Assembly (NCBI RefSeq): GCF_025548535.1
Contig: NZ_JAJLQW010000005.1
Coordinates: forward strand, 310,001-374,000
Source: Undibacterium sp. Jales W-56
GTDB taxonomy: Bacteria; Pseudomonadota; Gammaproteobacteria; Burkholderiales; Burkholderiaceae_D
Length of the DNA: 64,000 nucleotides
Direction of reading: 5' to 3'
In this document: piece after piece, positions 1-11,069 of the stretch
Numbering within the stretch: the stretch's first letter is position 1
Layout of the letters: each line of letters starts with the position of its first letter
Translations under genes and position numbers: made by a program
Notes under the pieces: model-generated
The model's database searches: none
Told to the model about the DNA's origin: nothing
Seen by the model: the letters and a program-made list of their open reading frames with translations, nothing else

Positions 1-1768
1 ATATCTGGTTTCTGCCGATCAAATTCAGATCAAGATGGCGCAAGGCGCGAAGCCGGGCGAAGGCGGTCAGTTGCCGGGACATAAAGTATCCGAGTACATC
101 GCCAAGCTGCGTTTCTCGGTGCCGGGTGTTGGCCTGATTTCACCGCCGCCGCATCACGATATTTACTCGATTGAAGATCTGGCGCAATTGATTCATGACC
201 TGAAAAACGCCAATCCGAAAGCATCCATCTCAGTCAAGCTGGTGTCTGAAGTCGGTGTGGGTACCGTCGCTGCCGGCGTATCCAAAGCCAAGGCCGATCA
301 CCTGGTGATTGCCGGTCATGACGGTGGCACCGGCGCATCCCCATTATCTTCCGTGAAGCATGCAGGCACGCCTTGGGAATTAGGTTTGTCCGAGACGCAG
401 CAGACCTTGGTATTGAATGGCTTACGCGGTCGTGTCAGGGTGCAGGCTGACGGCCAGATGAAAACCGGCCGCGACGTGGCGATTGCCGCGATGCTGGGCG
501 CGGATGAAATCGGTTTTGCTACCGCACCTTTAGTGGTCGAAGGTTGCATCATGATGCGTAAGTGCCATCTGAACACTTGCCCGGTCGGTGTTGCTACCCA
601 AGACCCGGTACTCCGTGCCAAATTCTCCGGCAAGCCGGAATATGTGGTGAACTATTTCTTCTTTGTGGCAGAAGAAGTGCGTCAAATCATGGCGCAATTG
701 GGTATCCGCACTTATGAAGAATTGATTGGCCGGGTTGACCTGCTGGACAAATCCAAAGCGATCTCGCACTGGAAAGCCAAAGGGCTGGATTTCAGCCGGA
801 TTTTCTACCAGCCGGAAGTGTCTGCCGATACACCGATCAAGCATGTCGATGGTCAGGATCACGGCCTCGAAAACGCACTGGATAACAAGCTGATCGCGCA
901 GGCAAAAACAGCCTTGGAAACGGGGGAAAAAGTGTCCTTCATTTCGCCGATCAAAAACCTGAACCGTACGGTCGGCACCATGCTGTCCGGCGAAGTCGCC
1001 AGACGCTATGGCCACGCCGGTTTGCCGGACGACACGATCCATATCCAGCTGCAAGGCACTGCCGGCCAGTCGGCTGGTGCGTTCCTGGCGCATGGCATCA
1101 CGCTCGATCTGGTGGGAGAAGGCAACGATTATGTCGGTAAAGGTTTGTCCGGTGGTCGTATCATCATCCGCCCGAATACCGAATTCCGTGGTTGGGCAGT
1201 CGATAACATCATTTGCGGCAATACCGTGTTGTACGGCGCGATCTCTGGCGAAGCCTATATCAATGGCGTTGCCGGTGAGCGTTTTGCAGTACGTAACTCC
1301 GGCGCCCTGGCAGTTGTTGAAGGTACCGGCGATCATGGTTGCGAATACATGACTGGCGGCACTGTCATTGTGTTGGGCGAGACAGGGCGTAACTTTGCTG
1401 CCGGTATGTCCGGCGGTATTGCCTATGTCTATGATCCTGACGGCGAATTCGAAGCGAAGTGCAATATGTCCATGGTGACATTGGAGCCGGTATTGGCAGG
1501 TGATGTGCAGGTAGCGACGCTTGATCCTTCGATCTGGCACAGCCGCTTGCGTGGTGGCGACGGTGAAACCGATGAGGCCATCTTGCGCGGCCTGATCGAA
1601 CGTCACTTCAAGCATACCGGCAGTACACGTGCGCGTAACTTGTTAGATGACTGGGCTCGCGGCCGTTCTAAATTCGTCAAAGTATTCCCGACTGAATACA
1701 AGCGTGCCCTGGCTGAAATGTTCGCCGCCAAACAAGCGCAGAACGCTAAACAGAAAATAGCGGCTTAA
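1..1768 (+). CDS. gltB: Glutamate synthase large subunit, 3' part
   Basis: The reading frame is open from base 2, so this is the C-terminal part of a gene that starts before the window. GltB transfers the amide nitrogen of glutamine to 2-oxoglutarate. The visible part holds the end of the FMN-binding synthase domain, with the text [10 protein letters not shown] and the HDGGTGASP loop. The cysteine cluster [15 protein letters not shown] is the 3Fe-4S binding site. The last ~250 residues form the glycine-rich GXGXG beta-helix domain (for example [11 protein letters not shown]). gltD follows after about 120 bases, as expected for a gltBD operon. Confidence 0.97.
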   Translation, partial: YLVSADQIQIKMAQGAKPGEGGQLPGHKVSEYIAKLRFSVPGVGLISPPPHHDIYSIEDLAQLIHDLKNANPKASISVKLVSEVGVGTVAAGVSKAKADHLVIAGHDGGTGASPLSSVKHAGTPWELGLSETQQTLVLNGLRGRVRVQADGQMKTGRDVAIAAMLGADEIGFATAPLVVEGCIMMRKCHLNTCPVGVATQDPVLRAKFSGKPEYVVNYFFFVAEEVRQIMAQLGIRTYEELIGRVDLLDKSKAISHWKAKGLDFSRIFYQPEVSADTPIKHVDGQDHGLENALDNKLIAQAKTALETGEKVSFISPIKNLNRTVGTMLSGEVARRYGHAGLPDDTIHIQLQGTAGQSAGAFLAHGITLDLVGEGNDYVGKGLSGGRIIIRPNTEFRGWAVDNIICGNTVLYGAISGEAYINGVAGERFAVRNSGALAVVEGTGDHGCEYMTGGTVIVLGETGRNFAAGMSGGIAYVYDPDGEFEAKCNMSMVTLEPVLAGDVQVATLDPSIWHSRLRGGDGETDEAILRGLIERHFKHTGSTRARNLLDDWARGRSKFVKVFPTEYKRALAEMFAAKQAQNAKQKIAA

Positions 1769-1889
1769 TTATGTCATTGTTGAGTCGTCGAACAAATAGC
1801 GATGTTGTCTAATGCCGCGGGCAATCGCCCGCACTGACAAATCTGATGAATACTCGGGCAAGATCCGCACCAGAATCGAAGGAAGAGAA

Positions 1890-3353
1890 ATGGGTAAAGC
1901 AACCGGTTTTATGGAATACCAGCGTTTGCAGGAAGCAAGCGAAGAGCCGCAATTACGTAAAAAGCATTACAAAGAATTTTCGCTGCGTCTGAATGATGAG
2001 CAGGCAAAAATTCAAGGCGCACGTTGCATGGACTGCGGCATTCCGTTCTGCAATAACGGCTGCCCCGTCAACAATATCATCCCGGACTGGAATGATTTGG
2101 TGTACACGGGTAATTACCAGCAAGCGTTGGATACCTTGCATTCGACGAATAATTTCCCTGAGTTTACGGGTCGTATTTGTCCGGCGCCGTGCGAGTCCGC
2201 CTGTACTCTCGGCATTAATGATGATCCAGTCGGCATCAAATCGATAGAGCATTTCATCATCGATAAAGGCTGGGAAAACGGTTGGGTCGTACCGCAACCA
2301 TCTTCGATCAAGACCGGCAAAAAAGTAGCTATCGTTGGCTCTGGCCCTGCTGGCCTGGCCGCGGCGCAACAGTTGGCGCGGGTAGGACATAGTGTGACCG
2401 TATTTGAAAAAAATGATCGTGTCGGCGGCTTGCTGCGTTATGGCATTCCTGATTTTAAAATGGAAAAATCCCATATCGATCGTCGCGTTGAACAGATGCA
2501 AGCTGAAGGTGTGGTGTTCCGCACCAGTACCTTGGTCGGTAAGGATTTTCCATCGACAGTCACTAACTGGTCGAAAGAAACCGTCACGCCGGAACAACTG
2601 CAAAAAGATTTTGATGCGGTGATTATTGCCGGCGGTGCAGAGATGCCGCGTGACTTGCCGGTGCCGGGGCGTGAATTGAAGGGTGTGCATTTTGCGATGG
2701 ATTTCCTGCCTTTACAAAACAAGGTGAATGCCGGCGACAAGGTCAAAGACCAGATCATGGCAAGTGCCAAGCACGTGGTCGTGATCGGCGGCGGTGACAC
2801 CGGCTCCGACTGTGTCGGCACCTCGAATCGGCACGGCGCCAAATCAGTCACGCAGTTTGAGTTGATGCCGCAGCCACCGGAGCAAGAGAACAAGCCTATG
2901 GTCTGGCCGTATTGGCCGATCAAGATGCGCACCTCGTCTTCGCATGAAGAAGGATGTGAGCGCGACTGGGCGGTAGCGACCAAGCGCCTGGAAGGCAAGA
3001 ACGGTAAAGTTGAAAAACTGGTTGCAGTCCGCGTTGAATGGAAAGACGGCAAGATGCAGGAAGTACCGGATTCCGAATTCGACATGAAGGCCGACCTGGT
3101 CTTGCTGGCAATGGGCTTTGTTTCTCCGGTTCAGCAAGTACTCGATGCCTTCGGTGTAGAAAAAGATGCACGCGGCAATGCCAGCGCAACGACGGATGGC
3201 GCTGACTGCTACAAAACCAATGTGGATAAAGTCTACGCAGCAGGCGATATGCGCCGCGGCCAGTCATTGGTGGTATGGGCGATCAGGGAAGGACGTCAAT
3301 GCGCCCGTGAAGTGGATCTCGCATTAATGGGGGCTTCCGTCTTGCCAAGGTGA
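1890..3353 (+). CDS. gltD: Glutamate synthase small subunit
   Basis: This 487-residue NADPH-dependent beta subunit passes electrons from NADPH through FAD and Fe-S clusters to GltB. The N-terminus has the cysteine-rich Fe-S segment ([15 protein letters not shown], then CPAPCESAC). A FAD dinucleotide fold [10 protein letters not shown] follows near residue 150, and a second fold GGGDTGSDC near 290. The frame is open to 1812, but the ATG at 1890 is preceded by GGAAGAG and gives the family's usual N-terminus [10 protein letters not shown], so I chose it. A hairpin terminator lies just downstream. Confidence 0.97.
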   Translation: MGKATGFMEYQRLQEASEEPQLRKKHYKEFSLRLNDEQAKIQGARCMDCGIPFCNNGCPVNNIIPDWNDLVYTGNYQQALDTLHSTNNFPEFTGRICPAPCESACTLGINDDPVGIKSIEHFIIDKGWENGWVVPQPSSIKTGKKVAIVGSGPAGLAAAQQLARVGHSVTVFEKNDRVGGLLRYGIPDFKMEKSHIDRRVEQMQAEGVVFRTSTLVGKDFPSTVTNWSKETVTPEQLQKDFDAVIIAGGAEMPRDLPVPGRELKGVHFAMDFLPLQNKVNAGDKVKDQIMASAKHVVVIGGGDTGSDCVGTSNRHGAKSVTQFELMPQPPEQENKPMVWPYWPIKMRTSSSHEEGCERDWAVATKRLEGKNGKVEKLVAVRVEWKDGKMQEVPDSEFDMKADLVLLAMGFVSPVQQVLDAFGVEKDARGNASATTDGADCYKTNVDKVYAAGDMRRGQSLVVWAIREGRQCAREVDLALMGASVLPR

Positions 3354-3386
3354 TCTGAGCAATTAATTCGCATAGTTACCGTTTTG

Positions 3387-3425
3387 AAAAGACCGCGAAA
3401 CTTTGTTAGTGGTCTTTTTATTTTG
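3387..3425 (+). terminator. Rho-independent terminator after gltD
   Basis: AAAAGACC at 3387-3394 pairs with GGTCTTTT at 3411-3418 and is followed by a T-rich tail. It lies about 35 bases after the gltD stop codon. Confidence 0.75.
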
Positions 3426-3675
3426 TGGGGCGAGATTTTTATGACTACGTAAATTTGTAGCTTAAATGGTAATTAAATACTCATTGCTGACTTAAAGTTC
3501 ATTTATTTGATATGGAAAATTTGAATTGAAATGAAAATTAATTTCATATTATTTAAATTTTTTGAAATTTAATTCCTTCTTTTTACATGAATAAGGAATA
3601 TTGAATGAATTAGTAATTTTCAAACAATAAATTGCCCGCAAGCCTGATTTCCTGATCTGCATTACAATCTCTGCT
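3426..3675. other. AT-rich gap before the mla operon
   Basis: About 250 bases of strongly AT-rich sequence, unlike the surrounding genes. No gene is visible. It probably carries the promoter of the mla operon and possibly upstream A/T elements, but no convincing -35/-10 pair can be singled out. Confidence 0.5.
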
Positions 3676-3696
3676 TTGCAAACTCACTACTCACTT

Positions 3697-4533
3697 GTGA
3701 CTAATCTCGTCGAAATTCGTGACTTACACTTCGGCTATGGCGATCGCTCGATTTTGGCGGGACTCCATATGGATTTTCCACGTCGTAAAGTGATTGCTGT
3801 GATGGGCGGTTCTGGATCGGGTAAAACCACTATATTGCGCTTGATCGGCGGGCAATTACGACCCGGGCAGGGCTCGGTTGCGGTCGATGGCCAGCAGGTG
3901 CATACACTGGACACAGATGCACTATACGCTTTGCGCCGTAAGATGGGCATGTTGTTCCAGCATGGCGCCCTGTTCACCGATTTAAGCGTATTTGATAATG
4001 TCGCTTTCCCTTTTCGTGAACATACGAATCTGACTCCGGAAATGTTGCGCGATCTGGTGCTGATGAAATTACAGGCGGTCGGTTTGCGCAATGCTGCGCA
4101 GTTGAAACCGGCAGAAATTTCTGGCGGCATGGCGCGCCGTGTCGCTTTGGCCAGGGCAGTGGCGTTGGATCCGCAATTGATTATGTACGATGAGCCGTTT
4201 GCCGGCCTGGATCCTATTTCTATGGGGGTGACGGCGAATTTGATCCGGAACTTGAATGATGCTTTGGGGTCTACCTCGATTCTGGTGTCGCATGATGTCC
4301 ATGAGTCTTTTGCGATTGCGGATTATGTGTACTTCTTATCTCAGGGAAAAATTGTGGCGCAAGGTAGTCCGGATGAAATGCGTATGTCCAGCGATCCTTA
4401 CGTCAAACAATTTGTCAATGCCGAGAGCGATGGACCTGTGCCTTTCCATTATCCGGGCAAGTCGATGGCCGAGGATTTGAGTATCCGGACCCAGTGCAAG
4501 CCGGCAGCAAAAAATCAAGAGGATGCACGATGA
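3697..4533 (+). CDS. mlaF: Phospholipid transport ATPase MlaF
   Basis: ATP-binding subunit of the Mla ABC system, which moves phospholipids between the inner and outer membranes to keep the outer leaflet asymmetric. Visible motifs are Walker A GGSGSGKTT, Q-loop (LFQHGALFTDL), signature SGGMARR, Walker B LIMYDEP and switch histidine SHD. The LFQ-GALF text and the C-terminal GPVPFHYPG are typical of MlaF. The start is uncertain: GTG at 3697 gives MTNLVEIRD, close to E. coli MlaF, while an in-frame TTG at 3676 would add seven residues. Neither has a clear Shine-Dalgarno. The stop overlaps the mlaE start (ATGA). Confidence 0.93.
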   Translation: MTNLVEIRDLHFGYGDRSILAGLHMDFPRRKVIAVMGGSGSGKTTILRLIGGQLRPGQGSVAVDGQQVHTLDTDALYALRRKMGMLFQHGALFTDLSVFDNVAFPFREHTNLTPEMLRDLVLMKLQAVGLRNAAQLKPAEISGGMARRVALARAVALDPQLIMYDEPFAGLDPISMGVTANLIRNLNDALGSTSILVSHDVHESFAIADYVYFLSQGKIVAQGSPDEMRMSSDPYVKQFVNAESDGPVPFHYPGKSMAEDLSIRTQCKPAAKNQEDAR

Positions 4534-5297
4534 TTGCTCGTCTTGGACAGTTGGTAAGAGAAAACGCAAGTGATCTGGGTTACGCAACCCGCAGCTTCTT
4601 TCAAATTTTATGGAGTACGTTCGGCCTGTGGCGCAGGCCTCGCCTGGTGACCGATCAGATTCACTTTATCGGCAATTATTCCCTGGTGATTATTGCGATA
4701 TCGGGATTGTTTGTCGGATTCGTATTGGGTTATCAGGGGTATTACACGCTGAATCGTTACGGCTCGGAAGAGGCATTGGGTTTGCTGGTGGCCTTATCGC
4801 TGACGCGCGAGCTTGGACCTGTCGTGACTGCCTTATTATTTGCCGGTCGTGCCGGAACATCGCTGACGGCTGAGATCGGCTTGATGAAAGCCGGTGAGCA
4901 ATTGGCTGCCATGGAAATGATGGCGGTGAATCCGATCCAACGGGTGATTGCACCGCGCTTCCTGGCAGGCCTGATTGCGATGCCTATTCTCACCGCGATT
5001 TTCAATGCGATGGGTGTGATCGGCGGTTATCTGGTCGGTGTGAAACTGATCGGCGTGGATAACGGTGCGTTCTGGTCGCAAATGCAGGCGGGCGTCGATG
5101 TGTTCCAGGATATCGGTAACGGTGTAGTTAAAAGTATTGTGTTTGGTTTTGCGGTAACGTTCGTGGCTCTGTTTCAGGGATATGAAGCGCAACCGACACC
5201 AGAGGGCGTGGCGCGTGCGACGACGCGGACTGTCGTTATCTCTTCCTTATTGGTGTTATGGCTGGATTTCTTGCTGACGGCCTGGATGTTTCAGTAG
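4530..5297 (+). CDS. mlaE: Phospholipid transport permease MlaE
   Basis: 255-residue inner-membrane permease of the Mla transporter (MlaE/Ttg2B family). It has several hydrophobic segments and the conserved central text SLTRELGPVVTALLFAGRAG followed by AEIGLMKAGEQ. The ATG at 4530 overlaps the mlaF stop by four bases and is preceded by AAGAGGA, so it is preferred to an upstream in-frame start at 4494. It is translationally coupled to mlaF. The permease is expected to pair with MlaF and MlaB in the inner-membrane complex. Confidence 0.95.
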   Translation: MIARLGQLVRENASDLGYATRSFFQILWSTFGLWRRPRLVTDQIHFIGNYSLVIIAISGLFVGFVLGYQGYYTLNRYGSEEALGLLVALSLTRELGPVVTALLFAGRAGTSLTAEIGLMKAGEQLAAMEMMAVNPIQRVIAPRFLAGLIAMPILTAIFNAMGVIGGYLVGVKLIGVDNGAFWSQMQAGVDVFQDIGNGVVKSIVFGFAVTFVALFQGYEAQPTPEGVARATTRTVVISSLLVLWLDFLLTAWMFQ

Positions 5298-5359
5298 CGG
5301 CAGATGTGTTGCATGCTCCCCCAAGTGGATGGGCAGCTTGAATGAATTGGATGGTGTCT

Positions 5360-5833
5360 ATGCAAAAAAAATCATTGGATTTCTGGGTTGGCTTATTTGT
5401 CTTGTTGGGTGCTGCAGCCGTGTTATTTTTAGCGCTCAAGGCCGGTAATATGAGCAGCTTATCGTTCGATAAGACCTACGAGGTCGTCACGCGATTCGAT
5501 AACATCGGCGGACTCAAGCCACGTGCTGCGGTGAAGAGTGCCGGTGTGGTCGTCGGGCGTGTTAGCGAAATTAAGTTTGACGATAAAACCTACCAGGCAA
5601 GCGTGACCTTGCAATTGGAAAATCGCTATAAATTTCCTAAAGATACTTCCGCCAAGATTCTCACGGCGGGTTTGTTAGGCGAGCAATATATAGGACTGGA
5701 ACCAGGCGGAGATACCAATAATCTGGCTGCCGGTGACAGAATTAAAATGACCCAATCTGCTGTTGTTTTGGAAAATCTGATCAGTCAATTCCTGTTCAGT
5801 AAAGCAGCCGAAGGTAAGGACGCAAGTAAATGA
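5360..5833 (+). CDS. mlaD: Mla system MCE-domain protein MlaD
   Basis: 157-residue membrane-anchored substrate-binding subunit. One N-terminal transmembrane helix (about residues 8-25, FWVGLFVLLGAAAVLF) is followed by a single MCE domain containing FDNIGGLKPRAAVKSAGVVVG and LLGEQYIGLEPG. In the family it forms a hexameric ring in the periplasm. The ATG at 5360 gives MQKKSLDFWVG, matching E. coli MlaD; ATGs at 5342 and 5351 are also in frame. The stop overlaps the mlaA start (ATGA). Confidence 0.94.
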   Translation: MQKKSLDFWVGLFVLLGAAAVLFLALKAGNMSSLSFDKTYEVVTRFDNIGGLKPRAAVKSAGVVVGRVSEIKFDDKTYQASVTLQLENRYKFPKDTSAKILTAGLLGEQYIGLEPGGDTNNLAAGDRIKMTQSAVVLENLISQFLFSKAAEGKDASK

Positions 5834-6582
5834 AATCACATTTAAAAAATATTGGCGCTTCATTGGCCTTGGTTGTAGTGCTTAGTGCATGCGGTACGAA
5901 TACGGTCAAAGAAATCAAAAGCACCACGGCACAGACCTTGAGCACGATCAGTGCGAAAACCAATATCGGGAATAATCCGCGCGACCCGCTGGAAGGCTTC
6001 AACCGCACCATGTTCAGTTTTAATGATGCGATTGATCAAGCGATCCTGAAGCCGACCGCCCAAGCGTATCAAACCGTGATGCCGTCCTTTGTCCAGACAG
6101 GGATCAGTAATTTCTTTGGCAATATTGGCGATGTCTGGACTGCCGTCAATAATCTTTTACAAGGTCATGTAGCCGATGGCGTGACCGACGTCATGCGTGT
6201 TGCAGTCAATACAACCTTCGGTTTGGGTGGTTTGATTGACATCGGTTCTGCTGCCGGCATGCCTAAACATCGCGAAGACTTCGGTCAAACTTTGGGAACT
6301 TGGGGCGTGAAATCCGGTCCTTATCTGGTATTGCCGGTGTTTGGGCCATCGACTTTGCGCGATGCGGTGGTGACGCCCATCGATTTGAAGGGCGATTTGT
6401 GGTCCTACACGACTCCGGTGTATGTCAGGAATACAGGAACTGTTGTGCGTCTGGTCGATAAACGCGCTTCCGTATTGGATGCAGGTAATCTGATAGAAGA
6501 AGCTGCTTTGGATAAATACGTGTTTATTCGTGACGCGTATTTGCAGAGACGTGCAAGTCAGATCAAACCTGAGGAAGATTAA
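5830..6582 (+). CDS. mlaA: Outer-membrane lipoprotein MlaA (VacJ)
   Basis: 250-residue VacJ-family lipoprotein, the outer-membrane component that takes mislocalised phospholipid from the outer leaflet. It has a lipoprotein signal peptide with lipobox LSAC and Cys at about residue 21. The VacJ core is clear: DPLEGFNRTMFSFND near residue 55, then KHREDFGQTLGTWGV and GPYLVLPVFGPSTLRD. Having mlaA inside the mla operon is common in betaproteobacteria, whereas in E. coli it is elsewhere. It is translationally coupled to mlaD. Confidence 0.95.
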   Translation: MKSHLKNIGASLALVVVLSACGTNTVKEIKSTTAQTLSTISAKTNIGNNPRDPLEGFNRTMFSFNDAIDQAILKPTAQAYQTVMPSFVQTGISNFFGNIGDVWTAVNNLLQGHVADGVTDVMRVAVNTTFGLGGLIDIGSAAGMPKHREDFGQTLGTWGVKSGPYLVLPVFGPSTLRDAVVTPIDLKGDLWSYTTPVYVRNTGTVVRLVDKRASVLDAGNLIEEAALDKYVFIRDAYLQRRASQIKPEED

Positions 6583-6756
6583 GTTTTACTTGAATTATTG
6601 TAGTTTGGCGCAATCTAATCGGCCTTCGATCAAATTATCCTATATGGTTTTGCCTGCCTGATTTGTAAATAACTATGAATTTGGTCAACCATGCCTGGAC
6701 CTCGATGGTTAAATGAGCACATCTATCAAGCGCATGAGTGCGCAGAAAGTATCGTC

Positions 6757-7389
6757 ATGAAATATATTCGTCAATTCCTTTTATGCATGTTTGCCAGCGT
6801 GGCATTTGCCAATGTCAGCATGGCAGCGGTTGAAGCGCCAGATCAGTTGGTGATGCGTTTGAGTCAGGAGATCATGGATATCGCCAAGAGCGATAAGGAT
6901 ATCCAGTCCGGGAATCAGAAGCGCGTGTTTGATCTGGTTGAAGGTAAAATTCTGCCTTTCATTGATTTTCAACGCATGACCTCTCTGGCTGCAGGTAAAA
7001 GCTGGCGCGATGCAACTCCCGATCAGCAGAAGCAATTGATCAGCGAGTTCCGCAGCCTGCTGATATTTACCTACTCTGGCGCGATTTCGCAGATCAAAGA
7101 CCAGCGTCTGGAATTCAAGCCTCTGCGCGCTGCGCCTGAAGATACTGAGGTCGAAGTGCGTAGCCAGGTTATCCAAAAAAATGGTGAGCCTTTGCAACTC
7201 AACTATCGTTTAGAGAAATTGGCAACAGGCTGGAAAATCTACGACATCAATGTGCTGGGCGCATGGTTGATAGAAACCTACAAAGGCACCTTCAGCGCTG
7301 AAATCAGCAAGTCCGGTATTGATGGCCTGATTAAGACCTTGTCGGAAAAGAATAAAAAACTGGCAAATGCCAGCATTGCTAAAAAATAA
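6757..7389 (+). CDS. mlaC: Periplasmic phospholipid carrier MlaC
   Basis: 210-residue Tgt2/MlaC family protein that shuttles phospholipid between MlaA and MlaFEDB. A cleavable signal peptide (about residues 1-23, ending NVSMA) precedes a soluble domain with KILPFIDFQRMTSLAAG, a typical MlaC segment, and YRLEKLATGWKIYDINVLG near the end. The ATG at 6757 places the signal peptide at the N-terminus. The frame is open back to 6691 but that extension is not hydrophobic. A 174-base gap separates it from mlaA. Confidence 0.93.
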   Translation: MKYIRQFLLCMFASVAFANVSMAAVEAPDQLVMRLSQEIMDIAKSDKDIQSGNQKRVFDLVEGKILPFIDFQRMTSLAAGKSWRDATPDQQKQLISEFRSLLIFTYSGAISQIKDQRLEFKPLRAAPEDTEVEVRSQVIQKNGEPLQLNYRLEKLATGWKIYDINVLGAWLIETYKGTFSAEISKSGIDGLIKTLSEKNKKLANASIAKK

Positions 7390-7424
7390 GTTCTACTTAC
7401 TTAATCTATCTGCGGAGTTCGACC

Positions 7425-7706
7425 ATGTATCAAACAAGCCGTGAAATTAACCTGAAAAACGCACTCGGCGTCGCACAGGCCGGCTTGTCTGAAATTGCCA
7501 AAGGCGTGACCGCATTTGATTTGTCCGCCTTAACCGTGGTCGATTCCTCCGCAGTTGCCGTTATGCTTGATTGGCAACGCGCGGCTTCTGTGGCCGGTAA
7601 AACCATGGAATTTCATTCTGTCCCTGCCAATCTGATCAGCCTGATCTCCCTATATGGCGTTGCCGAATTGTTAGGCATCACAGCGTCCTCAGCCGGGCGA
7701 CATTGA
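7425..7706 (+). CDS. mlaB: STAS-domain protein MlaB
   Basis: 93-residue STAS-domain protein, the cytoplasmic regulatory subunit that binds MlaF. The pattern is a beta strand, then DLSALTVVDSSAVAVMLDW, in which the DSS(A) loop is the STAS phospho-acceptor region. It directly follows mlaC with a 35-base gap containing a GGAG-type site. Size and context fit MlaB well; the sequence alone would only establish a STAS domain. Confidence 0.88.
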   Translation: MYQTSREINLKNALGVAQAGLSEIAKGVTAFDLSALTVVDSSAVAVMLDWQRAASVAGKTMEFHSVPANLISLISLYGVAELLGITASSAGRH

Positions 7707-7789
7707 CGCTGGCTCCTGCTCAGCGCCACGCCATACCGGAGCGGCTCTTGCCCGCTTGAGACAATCCGGTTCCCGAAGCAAAAATCCCC

Positions 7790-7795
7790 TATAAT
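7790..7795 (+). promoter_or_regulatory. Possible -10 box upstream of the ABC-2 exporter genes
   Basis: A perfect TATAAT lies 71 bases before the ATG at 7866. No good -35 lies at normal spacing (TTGAGA at 7756 is 28 bases away), so this is only a candidate. Confidence 0.3.
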
Positions 7796-7837
7796 CAAAG
7801 GTTTTCGCCGTCTCACTGGCGCATTTTTGATAAGCAA

Positions 7838-7851
7838 GCTAGTTCGCTAGC
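7838..7851 (+). promoter_or_regulatory. TTCG-loop hairpin in the exporter leader
   Basis: GCTAG-TTCG-CTAGC is a perfect 5-bp stem with a stable UUCG-type loop, ending 14 bases before the ATG at 7866. That start has no visible Shine-Dalgarno, so the hairpin may affect initiation. Confidence 0.4.
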
Positions 7852-7865
7852 ATTACAACGTCCTC

Positions 7866-8774
7866 ATGGCCGCCATACAAATTACCAATGTTGAAAAACG
7901 CTACCAGTCGCTACAGGCGCTGGGCGGCGTCTCGCTATCGATTGAAGAAGGCGAATTCTTCGGCTTACTCGGGCCGAATGGCGCGGGTAAAACCACGCTG
8001 ATTTCGATTGTCTCTGGGCTGAACCGGGCTGACGCAGGCCAGGTTAAAATCCAGGGGCATGATGTTGTGAGCGACTATCGTGCGGCACGCAAAAATCTCG
8101 GTGTGGTTCCGCAAGAATTAGTGTTCGATCCTTTTTTCACCGTGCGTGAAACCTTGCGTATGCAATCCGGCTATTTTGGCTTGCGCAATAACGACAAGTG
8201 GATAGACGAGGTCATGCACAATCTCGATCTGACCAACAAGGCCGACACCAATATGCGCGCCCTGTCAGGCGGTATGAAACGTCGTGTCCTGGTGGCGCAA
8301 GCCCTGGTGCATAAACCGCCGGTGATCGTGCTGGATGAGCCGACCGCCGGTGTTGACGTCGAATTGCGTCAGACTTTATGGCAATTCATTTCCCGTTTAA
8401 ATAAAGAAGGTCACACCGTGGTGCTGACCACGCATTATCTTGAAGAGGCGCAGGCTCTCTGCAATCGCATCGCGATGCTCAAATCCGGCAGAGTAGTCGC
8501 GCTCGATAGCACGGCCGCCCTGATCAAACGCATCTCGGGATCGCAGTTGAAAGTCACTGTCGATGCGCAGACGGAAAATAATTTTCCGGACAGCCTGAAA
8601 AAATTGATTACGCACCAATCCGGTCATGACTACACATTGCGTGTCACGGATTATCTGCAAGTGGAACCTATTCTCGCCACCTTGCGCACCGCAGGTGCGG
8701 TGATTGAAGACCTGCAACTGCAGCAGGCCGATCTGGAAGACGTCTTCCTGCAAATTATGGGAGACGGAAAATGA
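7866..8774 (+). CDS. ABC-2 type exporter, ATP-binding protein
   Basis: 302-residue ATPase of the DrrA/CcmA/YadG-type group. Motifs are Walker A GPNGAGKTT, signature LSGGMKRR, Walker B VIVLDEP and the switch region TTHYLEEA. The ~90 residues after the nucleotide-binding domain form a C-terminal extension usual in this group. Its stop overlaps the start of the permease gene (ATGA), so the two form one exporter. In E. coli the related yadGH pair has no firmly assigned substrate, and none can be read here. It lies between mlaB and the bolA-like gene, as I recall for other Burkholderiales. Confidence 0.92.
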   Translation: MAAIQITNVEKRYQSLQALGGVSLSIEEGEFFGLLGPNGAGKTTLISIVSGLNRADAGQVKIQGHDVVSDYRAARKNLGVVPQELVFDPFFTVRETLRMQSGYFGLRNNDKWIDEVMHNLDLTNKADTNMRALSGGMKRRVLVAQALVHKPPVIVLDEPTAGVDVELRQTLWQFISRLNKEGHTVVLTTHYLEEAQALCNRIAMLKSGRVVALDSTAALIKRISGSQLKVTVDAQTENNFPDSLKKLITHQSGHDYTLRVTDYLQVEPILATLRTAGAVIEDLQLQQADLEDVFLQIMGDGK

Positions 8775-9526
8775 TCGGTTTTCAAACCCTGTTGTATAAA
8801 GAAGTACTGCGCTTCTGGAAGGTCGCGACACAGACCATCACTGCGCCTATCATGACGGCCTTGCTGTATCTGCTGATTTTCGGTCATGCGCTCGAAGCGC
8901 ATGTGCAAGTCTATCCAGGCGTGAAGTACACGGCTTTCCTGGTTCCTGGCCTGGTCATGATGAGTGTCTTGCAAAACGCATTTGCGAATTCGAGTTCGTC
9001 GCTGATCCAATCAAAAATCACCGGTAACCTGGTCTTCATCTTGTTGCCGCCCTTATCCCATTGGGAAATGTTCGGCGCTTACGTCATCGCATCGATAGTG
9101 CGTGGTCTGGCTGTGGGAGCGGGCGTCTTTTTGGTGACCATCTGGATTGCCGATTTGAGTTTTGTTGCACCGTGGTGGATTGTGATCTTCGCCTTGCTGG
9201 GCGCAGCGATGCTGGGCACGATGGGTTTGATCGCAGGTATCTGGGCAGAAAAATTTGATCAGCTGGCGGCTTTCCAGAATTTCCTGATCATGCCGGCCAC
9301 CTTCTTGTCCGGCGTGTTTTATTCCATCCATTCCTTGCCGCCGTTCTGGCAAATGCTGTCGCGCTTCAATCCCTTCTTTTACATGATTGACGGCTTCCGT
9401 TACGGTTTTTTCGGGCATTCCGATGTTGATCCCATGGCGAGTCTGGCCGTCGTGCTGATCTTCTCAGTGGCGCTGACCGGCATTGCGATCTGGATGCTGA
9501 AGCGCGGTTACAAGCTCCGGCATTAA
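8771..9526 (+). CDS. ABC-2 type exporter, permease
   Basis: 251-residue inner-membrane permease of the ABC2_membrane family (YadH-like), with about six hydrophobic segments. The PGLVMMSVLQNAFANSSSSL text and the FLSGVFYSIHSLPPFWQ segment before the last helices are typical of the family. It starts four bases inside the ATPase gene and ends 57 bases before the bolA-like gene. Substrate unknown. Confidence 0.92.
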   Translation: MIGFQTLLYKEVLRFWKVATQTITAPIMTALLYLLIFGHALEAHVQVYPGVKYTAFLVPGLVMMSVLQNAFANSSSSLIQSKITGNLVFILLPPLSHWEMFGAYVIASIVRGLAVGAGVFLVTIWIADLSFVAPWWIVIFALLGAAMLGTMGLIAGIWAEKFDQLAAFQNFLIMPATFLSGVFYSIHSLPPFWQMLSRFNPFFYMIDGFRYGFFGHSDVDPMASLAVVLIFSVALTGIAIWMLKRGYKLRH

Positions 9527-9582
9527 GCCATGAGAAGTCATTGCCGCGCACATACTGAATTAAATTAAGTTGAAAGAAAATC

Positions 9583-11068
<1,486 letters not shown>

Positions 11069-11069
<1 letters not shown>

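Noticed and set aside
530..1615. 361-codon minus-strand frame within gltB
   Set aside because: It is a shadow of gltB; the gltB protein sequence is clearly conserved and this one is not.
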